This document shows, piece after piece, positions 29,653 to 37,108 of a DNA stretch of 64,000 bases; the first letter of the stretch is position 1, and the number at the start of each line of letters is the position of its first letter. This DNA is from Caulobacter sp. NIBR1757 (GTDB lineage: Bacteria > Pseudomonadota > Alphaproteobacteria > Caulobacterales > Caulobacteraceae): the NCBI RefSeq assembly GCF_027912495.1, contig NZ_CP115463.1, forward strand, positions 1,077,501-1,141,500, written 5' to 3'. The translations under genes and the position numbers were made by a program. The notes under the pieces are model-generated. The model worked only from the letters and a program-made list of their open reading frames with translations, made no database searches and was not told the origin of the DNA.

Positions 29653-30276
29653 ATGACCAAGGTCCTCGTCCTCAACAGCAGCCTCAGCGGCGACGCCTCC
29701 GCCAGCCGCGCCCTCGTCCAGACCGCCGTCGACGCCCTCAGCCGCCCCGGCGTGGCGATCATCGAGCGTGACCTGGGCGCCGACCCCATCCCGCACCTGA
29801 CCCCCGAAACGGTCGGGACCATCCGCGGCGCCGATCCGGTCACCCCGGCCCAGATCGAGGCCCGCGCGCTCGCCGACGGCCTGATCGCCGAGCTGAAGGA
29901 CGCCGACGTGCTGGTCATCGGCGCGCCGATGTACAATTTCGCCATCCCCAGCGGCCTGAAGACCTGGTTCGACCACGTCCTGCGGGCCGGCGCGACCTTC
30001 CGCTACAGCGAGGCCGGCCCTGAAGGGCTGGTCACCGGCAAGAAGGCGATCGTCGTCCTCTCGCGCGGCGGGCTCTACAGCGAAGGCCCGGCCATGGCGC
30101 TCGACAGCCAGGAGCCGCACCTGCGGACCCTGCTGGGCTTCATGGGCGTCACCGACGTCACCTTCGTCCGCGCCGAGAAGCTGGGCTTCGGCCCGGCCGC
30201 CGTCGAGGAAGCGATGGGCGCGGCCCGCGACCATATCGGCGCGGTCATCGACACCGACTTCCGCAAGGCGGCCTAA
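29653..30276 (+). CDS. azoR: FMN-dependent NADH-azoreductase
   Basis: A 207-residue flavodoxin-fold enzyme that reduces azo dyes and, physiologically, quinones with NADH and FMN, protecting from electrophile stress. The FMN-binding regions LNSSLSGDASASRALV and APMYNFAIPSGLKTWFDHVLRAGATFRYSEAGPEGLV are highly typical of AzoR. GGAG ribosome-binding site. Divergent from a LysR regulator that probably controls it. Confidence 0.95.
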   Translation: MTKVLVLNSSLSGDASASRALVQTAVDALSRPGVAIIERDLGADPIPHLTPETVGTIRGADPVTPAQIEARALADGLIAELKDADVLVIGAPMYNFAIPSGLKTWFDHVLRAGATFRYSEAGPEGLVTGKKAIVVLSRGGLYSEGPAMALDSQEPHLRTLLGFMGVTDVTFVRAEKLGFGPAAVEEAMGAARDHIGAVIDTDFRKAA

Positions 30277-30320
30277 AGCCGTCTGAGACAACATCGATAT
30301 GGGCTGGTAGGCTCCAGGGT

Positions 30321-30899
30321 ATGGAAACCTGGATCCTGCCGGCCCTGCTCGGCGTCGGCCTGGCCGCCGCCACCGGATTTCGCACCTTTCTGCCGCTGCT
30401 GGGCCTCGGCCTGGCGGCCAAGTTCCAGCTGTTCGGCATGCAGCTGGCCGATGCCATGAGCTGGCTGGACTCGACCCCGGCCCTCATCGCGCTCGGCCTC
30501 GCCACGGTCATCGAACTGGCCGCCGACAAGATTCCGGCCGTCGATCATGCGCTCAGCGCCGTCGGCACGATCATACGCCCGATCGCCGGGGCCGTCGCGG
30601 CCGGGGCCGCCTTTTCCAATTTCGATCCCATGGTCGCCGCCATCGCCGGGCTGATCATCGGCGCCCCCACGGCCCTGGCCTTCCATGCGGCGCAGGCCGG
30701 CACCCGGGTGGTCAGCACCAGCACGACGCTGGGCCTGGCCAACCCCTTCATCTCGGTCGGCGAGGACATCGCGGCCATCTTCACCACCCTGCTGGCCATG
30801 CTGGCCCCGGTGCTGATCCCGCTTCTGCTGGCGGTGATGCTGCTTGCGCTGTGGAGCCTGTGGCGGTTCGTGCGGCGCGGCCGCCAGCCCACGGCGTAG
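30321..30899 (+). CDS. DUF4126 family membrane protein
   Basis: A 192-residue hydrophobic protein with four to five membrane segments. GVGLAAATGFRTFLPLLGLGLA near the N-terminus and the central AADKIPAVDHALSAVGTIIRPIAG match DUF4126, whose function is unknown. It starts 44 bases after azoR and may be cotranscribed with it. Confidence 0.82.
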   Translation: METWILPALLGVGLAAATGFRTFLPLLGLGLAAKFQLFGMQLADAMSWLDSTPALIALGLATVIELAADKIPAVDHALSAVGTIIRPIAGAVAAGAAFSNFDPMVAAIAGLIIGAPTALAFHAAQAGTRVVSTSTTLGLANPFISVGEDIAAIFTTLLAMLAPVLIPLLLAVMLLALWSLWRFVRRGRQPTA

Positions 30900-30905
30900 G
30901 CGGCA

Positions 30906-30936
30906 AAACGCCCCCGCAGCAGGCTGCGAGGGCGCT
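30906..30936 (-). terminator. Terminator of the RcnB-like gene
   Basis: Read on the minus strand, a GC-rich stem of about 12 pairs with two mismatches runs into TTTT. It lies between convergent genes and ends the RcnB-like transcript. Confidence 0.5.
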
Positions 30937-30957
30937 TCGTGGGTCAGGCGGGCCTGG

Positions 30958-31362
30958 CTAGTTGAACAGGTCCAGCACGACGGCGGTGATCAGGCCGGTA
31001 GCCACGGCGGTCAGCACCACATCGTTGCCGACCCGGCGATATTCATAGCCGCGCGGCGGGGCCTGCAGGCCGTAGGTCCGGTGGTTCACCGCATAGGCGC
31101 GGTTGCGATAGGCGGCCGGCAGTTGCTGACCGCGATGAAAGCGGCGCACCTGGTAGCCGCGCGGCGGCTGGTAGCGGCCGGCCTTGAAGCGCTTGGCGGC
31201 GCGGCGTTCGTAGCGGTTGTCCTGACGGGCGTCGCGCAGGTCCTGGCGGGCCTCGCGGACGTCCTGACGGGCCTCGCGCACGTCGCGCGGGGCGGCCGAG
31301 GCGGTGGTGGCGGCGCCGGCCAGCAGCGACAGGGCGACGGCGGAAATCAGCAGCTTCTTCAT
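30958..31362 (-). CDS. RcnB-like periplasmic protein
   Basis: A 134-residue exported protein. Residues 1-24 form a signal peptide. The mature N-terminus has a near-perfect heptad-like repeat, DVREARQ-DVREARQ-DLRDARQ, which should form a charged helix. It then has the PPRGYQVRRFHRGQQLPAAYRNR motif of the RcnB family and a hydrophobic C-terminal helix. E. coli RcnB affects nickel and cobalt homeostasis; most family members are uncharacterised, so metal handling is only a suggestion. The start at 31362 gives the signal peptide, with GGAAG upstream. Confidence 0.82.
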   Translation of the reverse strand: MKKLLISAVALSLLAGAATTASAAPRDVREARQDVREARQDLRDARQDNRYERRAAKRFKAGRYQPPRGYQVRRFHRGQQLPAAYRNRAYAVNHRTYGLQAPPRGYEYRRVGNDVVLTAVATGLITAVVLDLFN

Positions 31363-31642
31363 GACATTACCTTCCTTGTTGTCGGGGCGCTGGGGAGAGC
31401 GCCCCGGTCCTGATGACGAGGCCAACATGCGCCGTCGTGACTGAGCCGGACCTGAACGGGGCTCGTCAGGTTAAGTTCATGATATTTCACACATTTCAGA
31501 ACATTTCCGGGCCGCAACAGGCGGCCGTCCCGGACGGCGCGGCGGCCTGGCCGGCAGGAGGCGGCGAGGGGCCTATGGCGCGGGCTCAAAGAGGTCTAGG
31601 GTTAACAGATCGTTGAGTCCGCCGCGAGGAGGCTGGGGTTCG

Positions 31643-32308
31643 TTGCGCAAACTGGTGCTGCTGTCGCGCAAGGGGGGAACCGGCAAGACCACGCTGTCGG
31701 TCAACCTGGCCGTGGCCGCCGTGCGGGACGGCCTCAACGTCAGCATCGCCGACCTCGACCTGCAGGGATCGGCCACCGCCTGGGCGGCCGGCCGGCGGGA
31801 TGCGGCGCCGGACGTGCGCCCGGCCAACGGCGGCACCCTGTTCCCGGTGGCCAACGCCGCCGAGCGAGCCGGCCGCGACCTGTTGATCATGGATACCCCG
31901 GCCGGCGGCGACGCCATCTCCAGCGCCGCCATCCGCCTTGCCGACCTGGCCATCCTGGTCTGCCGGCCCAGCTATTTCGACCTCGCCGCCCTGGCGCCGG
32001 CCGCCCAGGCCGTGCGCGCGGCCGGCCGGCCGGGCCTTGTCGTTCTCAACCAGGCGCCCAGCCGTCGGGCCGGTGTGGAAAGTCCGGTGATCGCTCGCGC
32101 CGTCGAGGCGGCCCGCCTGCTGGGCTTCCCGATCGCCCATGTGGGCCTGAGGGCCAGGGTCGCGTTTCAGGAAAGCCTGTGGCGCGGCCTCGGCGTGCTC
32201 GAGTTCGAGCCGCGCGGCTCGGCCGCCGCAGAGATCAACCGGCTGTGGAGCGAGGTTGCCGACACCCTGTGGCCCCACCGGGTCGAGCATCGCGGCGCGG
32301 CGGAGTAG
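31643..32308 (+). CDS. ParA/MinD-family P-loop ATPase
   Basis: A 221-residue deviant-Walker ATPase. The Walker A motif is SRKGGTGKTT near the N-terminus, with the signature first lysine; ADLDLQGSATAWAAGR is Walker A' and LLIMDTPAGGDAIS is Walker B. This resembles short orphan ParA proteins that position cell components such as chemoreceptors, carboxysomes or plasmids. No ParB partner or parS-like site is adjacent. The TTG start at 31643 was chosen because GAGGAGG lies 10 bases upstream; an earlier in-frame TTG exists at 31613. Confidence 0.88.
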   Translation: MRKLVLLSRKGGTGKTTLSVNLAVAAVRDGLNVSIADLDLQGSATAWAAGRRDAAPDVRPANGGTLFPVANAAERAGRDLLIMDTPAGGDAISSAAIRLADLAILVCRPSYFDLAALAPAAQAVRAAGRPGLVVLNQAPSRRAGVESPVIARAVEAARLLGFPIAHVGLRARVAFQESLWRGLGVLEFEPRGSAAAEINRLWSEVADTLWPHRVEHRGAAE

Positions 32309-32375
32309 GGCCGCCCCTTGCGGAACCGACCCGGCGGTGTTACCTGCCCGGCCTTCAAACGGAGTGAAGCCGAAG

Positions 32376-32459
32376 ATGTCGTGGTCCCTGGACCAGTTCT
32401 GTGCAGTCGAACCGGCGGCGAAAGCCGACGGCGCCGCCTCGTACGCGCTCGACAACTGA
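32376..32459 (+). CDS. Short ORF 1 upstream of divergent EF-Tu (27 aa)
   Basis: A 27-codon ORF, MSWSLDQFCAVEPAAKADGA at the start and ending in YALDN. It has an ACGGAG ribosome-binding site 11 bases upstream and is followed by a hairpin and a strong terminator. It shares FxAVxP near residues 8-13 with the second short ORF downstream, which argues that both are real and related. No signal peptide or known family was recognised. It could be a leader peptide, a small regulatory protein or a peptide precursor; no modification enzymes are nearby. Confidence 0.5.
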   Translation: MSWSLDQFCAVEPAAKADGAASYALDN

Positions 32460-32472
32460 CGCCTCGCCAATA

Positions 32473-32498
32473 GTCGGCAAGGCGAAACGCCTTCCGAC
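32473..32498 (+). promoter_or_regulatory. Hairpin after short ORF 1, mutually exclusive with an upstream pairing
   Basis: GTCGG-C-AAGGCG (32473-32484) pairs with CGCCTTCCGAC (32488-32498), 11 pairs with one bulge. Bases 32477-32484 can instead pair with CGCCTCGCC at 32460-32468, so two alternative folds are possible. A terminator follows at once. This resembles leader-peptide attenuators, but the switch is an inference. Confidence 0.45.
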
Positions 32499-32508
32499 CC
32501 GTCGAAAG

Positions 32509-32540
32509 ACCCCGGATGGCGCCAGCCTCCGGGGTTTTTT
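32509..32540 (+). terminator. Strong intrinsic terminator 1 (after short ORF 1)
   Basis: ACCCCGGA-T-GGC pairs with GCC-TCCGGGGT (11 pairs, one bulge), followed by five further T residues. One of the best terminators in the window. Confidence 0.92.
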
Positions 32541-32577
32541 CTTGGGCTCTCGAGCCCCTCAACGACGGAGCAGACCC

Positions 32578-32679
32578 ATGGGTCTCAACACGTTCAACGC
32601 TGTCCTGCCCTCGCCGCGCGACGTCTCGCTGCCGGTCGATGGCGGCTGCGCGCTCTCGTCGGAGGGCATCTCGACCTGA
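32578..32679 (+). CDS. Short ORF 2 upstream of divergent EF-Tu (33 aa)
   Basis: A 33-codon ORF beginning [20 protein letters not shown] and ending [11 protein letters not shown], with ACGGAG 7 bases before the ATG. The FNAVLP stretch matches FCAVEP of short ORF 1 and the ribosome-binding sites are the same, suggesting an old duplication. A hairpin abuts its stop codon at 32680-32706 and a strong terminator follows. The C-terminus is rich in Ser/Thr with one Cys. No family was recognised. Confidence 0.5.
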   Translation: MGLNTFNAVLPSPRDVSLPVDGGCALSSEGIST

Positions 32680-32706
32680 GGGGCTGCGGACATCGTCCGG
32701 AGCCCC
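32680..32706 (+). promoter_or_regulatory. Hairpin abutting the stop of short ORF 2
   Basis: GGGGCT-G-CGGAC pairs with GTCCG-G-AGCCCC around an ATC loop: 11 pairs with one G-G mismatch. It begins directly at the stop codon, so a ribosome finishing the ORF would prevent its folding. Confidence 0.5.
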
Positions 32707-32728
32707 GCTGGGGGTTCCGGGCCGCATC

Positions 32729-32761
32729 AGGCTCGCGAGCTCCCGGCTCGCGAGCCTTTTT
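32729..32761 (+). terminator. Strong intrinsic terminator 2 (before divergent EF-Tu)
   Basis: AGGCTCGCGAG (32729-32739) pairs perfectly with CTCGCGAGCCT (32747-32757) and is followed by a T tract. It lies 103 bases upstream of the EF-Tu paralogue start. Confidence 0.92.
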
Positions 32762-32864
32762 CGTTTTGGGCATCCGCCCGAACCCGTTCCCGGGACGCCG
32801 GGATTTCCCAGCCTTCCGGTGTTGGCCGCACCGGGAGGCGAACCACAGGCAGAAAGAAAGACCA

Positions 32865-34052
32865 ATGCCTATCAAGACCCACCTCAACGTCGGCACCATC
32901 GGTCACGTCGACCATGGCAAGACCACCCTGACGGCCGCCCTCACCCAGGTGCAGGCGGCCCGCTTTGGCGGTCAGGCCCTGTCGTTCGATCAGATCGACA
33001 AGGCGCCGGAGGAAAAGGCCCGCGGCATCACCATCAACACCACGCACGTGGAGTATGAGTCCGAGGCCCGCCACTACGCCCACATCGACTGCCCCGGGCA
33101 CGCCGACTATGTGAAGAACATGATCACCGGCGCCTCGCAGATGGACGGCGCCATCCTGCTCGTCGACGCCACCAAGGGCGCCGCCAAGCAGACCATCGAG
33201 CACGTGCTCCTGGCCCGCCAGGTCGGGGTTCGGCACATGGTCGTGTTCGTCAACAAGATGGACATGCTCGCCGAAGACGAGCGGGACGACATGAAGGCGA
33301 TCATCCAGCTGGAGACCGGCGACCTGCTGGCCAGCCAGGGCTACGAGGACGCCGCCTTCGTGTTCGGCAGCGCGCTCAAGGCGCTGGACGCGGTCAAGCG
33401 GGGCGATCTCGACGACCCGGACGTGGCCGCCATCGGCGAACTGGTCGCCGCGCTTGACGCGACGATCCCCGACCCGGTGCGCGACTTCGACGGGCCGTTC
33501 CTGATGCCGATCGAAGGGGTGCACACCATCCCGGGGCGCGGCACGGTCGTTTCCGGCCGGGTCGAGCGCGGGGTGCTGAAGATCGGCGACGCCGTCGAGA
33601 TCATCGGTCTCGACAACGACGGCGCCGAGGTCATCGTCACCGGCACCCAGGCCTTCCGGAAGAACATTCCGGAAGCCCGGGCCGGGATGAACGTCGGCCT
33701 GCTGCTGCGGGGCCTCAAGCGTGACGAGGTGACCCGTGGCCAGGTGCTCAGCGCGCCGGGCGCGGTCACCGCCCACACCAGGGGCCGGGCCCAGGTCTTC
33801 GTCCTGACGCCGGACGAGGGCGGGCGGCACACGCCGTTCGGGGCCGGCTATCGCCCGCAGCTGTTCTTCGGGGTCACCGACGTCACCGGCGTCCTTAACC
33901 CTGAAGACGGTGTGCAGGTGAACCCGGGCGACCGGGCCGAGATCGGCTTCGAACTGATGAAGCCGGTCGGCATCGAGCCGGGCGTGCGCTTCGCCATCCG
34001 TGAGGGTGGCCGCACGGTCGGCGCGGGCATCGTGACCGAGGTGACGGCCTAG
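32865..34052 (+). CDS. Divergent EF-Tu paralogue (translational GTPase)
   Basis: A 395-residue protein of full EF-Tu length with all three domains. GTPase motifs are intact: GHVDHGKT (13-20), DCPGHADY (75-82), NKMD (130-133), and catalytic His in CPGHAD. Compared with the canonical copy at 8155, near-invariant segments differ. PIEDVFSIS is PIEGVHTIP (E217-G218, H220), altering the residue equivalent to E. coli Asp216 in the aminoacyl pocket. YFRTTDV is FFGVTDV, replacing the equivalents of Arg333-Thr334. GPMPQTREH is GAAKQTIEH. It lacks a strong ribosome-binding site and a clear promoter of its own. It is likely a specialised or conditionally used EF-Tu; loss of function is unlikely given the intact motifs. 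Confidence 0.93.
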   Translation: MPIKTHLNVGTIGHVDHGKTTLTAALTQVQAARFGGQALSFDQIDKAPEEKARGITINTTHVEYESEARHYAHIDCPGHADYVKNMITGASQMDGAILLVDATKGAAKQTIEHVLLARQVGVRHMVVFVNKMDMLAEDERDDMKAIIQLETGDLLASQGYEDAAFVFGSALKALDAVKRGDLDDPDVAAIGELVAALDATIPDPVRDFDGPFLMPIEGVHTIPGRGTVVSGRVERGVLKIGDAVEIIGLDNDGAEVIVTGTQAFRKNIPEARAGMNVGLLLRGLKRDEVTRGQVLSAPGAVTAHTRGRAQVFVLTPDEGGRHTPFGAGYRPQLFFGVTDVTGVLNPEDGVQVNPGDRAEIGFELMKPVGIEPGVRFAIREGGRTVGAGIVTEVTA

Positions 34053-34069
34053 GCGGTCACCGAAGACGG

Positions 34070-34101
34070 ATCCCCGGTTCTCAAGCGAGAGCCGGGGATT
34101 T
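34070..34101 (+). terminator. Terminator of the divergent EF-Tu gene
   Basis: ATCCCCGGTTCTC pairs with GAGAGCCGGGGAT around a short loop, with TTTCG following; 18 bases after the stop codon. Confidence 0.82.
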
Positions 34102-34103
34102 CG

Positions 34104-34910
34104 CTATCCCGGCGCCTTCGGCGGCGCCGGCTCCGCCGCGTCGAGCGCGGGCACGACCCGGCCGATCGTTCCCCAGTCGAAGAACAGCAGCACCTTGCGG
34201 CTGGCCGGGGTCTCCGGGCCGACGGGCGCCCGGAAGGTGGCGGCCACCTTCAGCATCAGGGCGAGCTTGGCGGGGCTCTGTTCGCCCTTCACCTCGCAGT
34301 CGACCAGGCCGCCCCTGGGGTCTGTCGCGCAATCGAGGCGATTGAAACCCTCGAAGCCTTGGGCCGGGCGGACCAGGGCGGCCAGGGCGCGCCAGCCGGG
34401 ACGGGCGGCCCAGGTGAAGGCGGCGACCTTGCAGTCCTTGGCCTCCAGGCAGACCTTGAGGTCGCCGACCGGGGCGCCGTCGGTCCGGAAGACGATCCTG
34501 GCGCTGGCGCCCGGCAGGAAGTGGAAGCTGGTCCGCGGGTAGTCGGCCATCGCGAAGTTGATCGGGACCAGGATCTGGCCGTCGGCCTCGACCATGGACT
34601 CCACCGGGCGCAGATCCGGATGGTCGGCGACCATCCGGAGGGCGAAGTCGGCGAAGGCATAGGCCAGCGGCCATTCGTAGACGGCCCGGCAGTCGGCCAG
34701 GGCGGCCTCACCGACCGCCCGACACCGCAGCAGGACGTCGCCGTTGATCTCCTGCCGCCGGGCGCGGTCAGGATAGTAGCTTGAGCCATCCGGGGCGCGG
34801 TCGGGAACGGCCGGCCTGGCGGGTTCGGATGAGGCGGCCTGTCCCACCAGCGATGCGGCCAGGCCTGCGGCCGCCAGGGCGGTCTTGAAGGGTCGGTTCA
34901 CCGCGATCAT
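34104..34910 (-). CDS. Secreted TonB-C-like domain protein
   Basis: A 268-residue exported protein with a signal peptide (cleavage probably after VGQAAS). The section YYPDRARRQEINGDVLLRCRAVGEA...YAFADFALRMVADHPDLRPV has the beta-alpha pattern of a TonB C-terminal domain; a second copy may lie in GGLVDCEVKGEQSPAKLALMLKVAATFRAP. There is no membrane anchor or proline spacer, so it cannot work like TonB itself. Paired cysteines suggest disulfides. It resembles the next protein downstream in coordinate order. Function unknown. Confidence 0.72.
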   Translation of the reverse strand: MIAVNRPFKTALAAAGLAASLVGQAASSEPARPAVPDRAPDGSSYYPDRARRQEINGDVLLRCRAVGEAALADCRAVYEWPLAYAFADFALRMVADHPDLRPVESMVEADGQILVPINFAMADYPRTSFHFLPGASARIVFRTDGAPVGDLKVCLEAKDCKVAAFTWAARPGWRALAALVRPAQGFEGFNRLDCATDPRGGLVDCEVKGEQSPAKLALMLKVAATFRAPVGPETPASRKVLLFFDWGTIGRVVPALDAAEPAPPKAPG

Positions 34911-34965
34911 TCCGTCAGCCTAGAAGCGGCCATGCGGCCCTGCAATCGGCGGCGCCGGCCGGGGC

Positions 34966-35700
34966 CTAGTTGGCGTTGAAGATCAGCATGAACTCAGCCG
35001 TCTCCCCGGCTTTCGGGGCGTTGTTGTCGGGCGTGCGGACCAGGCGCATGTCCCGCGCCAGGGCGAGGGCGGCGAGGTCGAAGCCCGGGGTGAAGGCCAG
35101 TTCGACCACGGCCCGGCAGGCCGTCAGCCGGTCGTCACGCGTCACCCGGCAGGTCATCGCCACCCGGCCCATACCGGCATTGCTGGCGGCGACCGGCGGG
35201 AAGACCTCGACCAGCCGCTGGTAGGAGGGTTTGGTCAGCCAGTCGGGAAACGCCAGCAGTTCGAGCGGCTGGCCGGGAAAGACGAGCGGGATCCGCACAT
35301 TCGCCCCGGTCACCGGACTGCCGTCCGCCGCCACCGGCTTCATGCGGAAGGAGCGGGCCAGGCCGAGCGCCGCGGTCCCGAAGCCGCGATCCGGCGGGGT
35401 CTCGCTGGCCACGCCGCAGGCCTCCAGGGTTCCTGCCGCCGTCACCCGGCAGCTGAGCACCACCCGGCCCGTCGGCCGGCCTTCGGCATGGGGCAGGGGG
35501 TGGGCGGCCGCGACCTGGGCCGGGGTCGGCTTTCGCACCCAGTCCGGCTTCTGGATTTTCGGCAGGGCGGCCGACGGCGGCGAGGGGGCGACCGGCGGCT
35601 CAGCGGCTGCCGCCGGCGCCTGCGCGGCGGCAAGGCCCGCGCCGGCCAGCAGCAGGCCGCAAACGGCCAGGCCGGCCAGGATTCCTCGCGTCATCCGCAT
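34966..35700 (-). CDS. Secreted protein with two TonB-C-like domains
   Basis: A 244-residue exported protein. After a signal peptide and a Pro/Ala linker come two related modules: GRVVLSCRVTAAGTLEACGVASETPPDRGFGTAALGLARSFRMKP, and GRVAMTCRVTRDDRLTACRAVVELAFTPGFDLAALALARDMRL (both quoted in part). Each is a TonB C-terminal-like fold with a conserved Cys pair. No anchor is present. The start could be 35700 or 35694; an ATG at 35715 is also in frame. It probably arose by duplication of the same module found in the neighbouring gene at 34104. Confidence 0.72.
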   Translation of the reverse strand: MRMTRGILAGLAVCGLLLAGAGLAAAQAPAAAAEPPVAPSPPSAALPKIQKPDWVRKPTPAQVAAAHPLPHAEGRPTGRVVLSCRVTAAGTLEACGVASETPPDRGFGTAALGLARSFRMKPVAADGSPVTGANVRIPLVFPGQPLELLAFPDWLTKPSYQRLVEVFPPVAASNAGMGRVAMTCRVTRDDRLTACRAVVELAFTPGFDLAALALARDMRLVRTPDNNAPKAGETAEFMLIFNAN

Positions 35701-35877
35701 CCCCCGTCCGACCATCATCTCACGCCCCCGACCCGGCCCGCGAGGAGCCGCACGGAGTTTAGCAGTCCTCGTCCGGCTGGATAGGGTCCGGCCCGCTGTT
35801 CCGATCTGCAACCGCGCCTGAGGCTGGAACGATTGCGAGTCTGCGGCCTTTTCCTTCCACCTCTGGGAGTACCAACC

Positions 35878-36213
35878 ATGCTTAAAACCCTCTCCACCGT
35901 GGCCGTCGCCGCGGCCCTTCTGGTCGCCTGCGGTCCGAAGACCGACGACACCGCCGGCCCGGCCGTCTCCACCTCGGAAGCGCCGCGCAACACCGCCGTC
36001 GACACCACCCCGACCACCGGCGATGCGGGCACCACCGCCGGCGCCAATTCCTTCACCGAGGCCCAGGCCAAGGGCGCCATCGAAAGCGCCGGCTACACCG
36101 ACGTCAAAGACCTGAAGCAGGGCGAAGACGGCGTCTGGATGGGCATGGCCATGAAGGACGGCAAGGAAGCCGGCGTCACCGTCGACTACAAGGGCAGCGT
36201 CAAGCCGATGTAG
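35878..36213 (+). CDS. Small lipoprotein
   Basis: A 111-residue protein with a lipoprotein signal, LLVACGPK, whose Cys18 would be lipidated. A Thr/Ala/Pro-rich linker follows. The C-terminal part, TEAQAKGAIESAGYTDVKDLKQGEDGVW in outline, resembles a short PepSY-like domain. It faces the periplasm from a membrane. Function unknown; such lipoproteins occur in many alphaproteobacteria. Start chosen for the signal, with GGGAG upstream. Confidence 0.75.
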   Translation: MLKTLSTVAVAAALLVACGPKTDDTAGPAVSTSEAPRNTAVDTTPTTGDAGTTAGANSFTEAQAKGAIESAGYTDVKDLKQGEDGVWMGMAMKDGKEAGVTVDYKGSVKPM

Positions 36214-36284
36214 GCGCGCCGCCACATCTATCCGCCGTCCCCCGGGGCGGCTTTCCCCAACAGTGCAAGCGTAAGGAGCTCACC

Positions 36285-37037
36285 ATGAGCAAGACCATCA
36301 CCCGTCTGTTCGACACCCACACCCAGGCCATCGCGGCCGTCGACACCCTGGAGCGCAGCGGCGTCGATCACGACCGCATCAGCATCGTCTCCAGCAACAC
36401 CGACAACTGGCACGACGGCCACAAGCATCCCGGCGGTTCCAAGGCCGGCCCGCTCGGCGACGCCAACGGCGACGGCGAGAACGACGTCGCCGACGGCGCT
36501 GGCAAGGGCGCCACGACCGGCGGCCTGATCGGCGGGGCCGGCGGCCTGCTGGCCGGTCTGGGCATGCTGGCCATTCCGGGCCTCGGCCCCGTGGTGGCGG
36601 CCGGCTGGCTGGCCTCGACGGCGGTCGGCGCCGTGGTCGGCGCGGTGGCCGGCGGCGCGACCGGCGGTCTGCTCGGCGCGCTGAAGGAAGCGGGCCACAG
36701 CGACGAGGAAGCCAATGTCTACGCCGAGGGCGTGCGCCGGGGCGGCACCCTGGTCAGCGTCAAGGCCGACGACGCAGACGCCGGCCGCATCGAGCAGCTG
36801 CTCAACGGCGGCGTTGACGCCTCCACCCGCGGCGACGCCTATCGCCAGCAGGGCTGGACCGGCTTTGACGACACGGCGGCGCCCTACAGCGTCGACGACA
36901 TCAGCCGCGAACGCGGGCTGTACGGAACCGGCGAGAGCCGCTCCTTCGGCGCCCAGGACGACCGCGACGCCGACCTCGTCGATCCGGACCGCCCGGGCTC
37001 GACGACCGGTACGCCGCTCGGAACCCCGCGCCCCTAA
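36285..37037 (+). CDS. YflT-like general stress domain protein
   Basis: A 250-residue protein. The N-terminus (ITRLFDTHTQAIAAVDTLERSGVDHDRISIVSS in outline) resembles the heat-induced YflT/GSP17M domain. A Gly/Ala-rich hydrophobic centre with two possible membrane-associated helices follows, then a regulatory-looking GVRRGGTLVSVKADDADAGRIEQLL module and a disordered acidic tail. Homologues in proteobacteria are usually stress induced but lack known activity. AAGGAGC ribosome-binding site precedes the ATG. A terminator follows. Confidence 0.75.
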   Translation: MSKTITRLFDTHTQAIAAVDTLERSGVDHDRISIVSSNTDNWHDGHKHPGGSKAGPLGDANGDGENDVADGAGKGATTGGLIGGAGGLLAGLGMLAIPGLGPVVAAGWLASTAVGAVVGAVAGGATGGLLGALKEAGHSDEEANVYAEGVRRGGTLVSVKADDADAGRIEQLLNGGVDASTRGDAYRQQGWTGFDDTAAPYSVDDISRERGLYGTGESRSFGAQDDRDADLVDPDRPGSTTGTPLGTPRP

Positions 37038-37060
37038 TAGGCGCCGGGCCTGCCAGGACA

Positions 37061-37092
37061 ACGCCCCGGGCCGAAAGGTCCGGGGCGTTTTT
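37061..37092 (+). terminator. Intrinsic terminator of the YflT-like gene
   Basis: ACGCCCCGGGCC pairs with GGTCCGGGGCGT around GAAA and is followed by TTTT. Confidence 0.9.
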
Positions 37093-37108
37093 CGTGGGGT
37101 AGAAGGGG

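Noticed and set aside
32401..32679. A longer reading of short ORF 2 starting at 32401
   Set aside because: It would run through terminator 1 and has no ribosome-binding site; the ATG at 32578 has one at proper spacing.
32376..32679. Thiopeptide-like precursors with the EF-Tu paralogue as self-resistance
   Set aside because: Attractive because thiopeptides can target EF-Tu, but there are no YcaO, dehydratase or cyclisation genes nearby and the peptides lack a Cys/Ser/Thr-dense core.
32309..32864. tmRNA, SRP RNA, RNase P RNA or 6S RNA in the leader of the EF-Tu paralogue
   Set aside because: None of their conserved core sequences was found; two short frames with ribosome-binding sites explain the region better.
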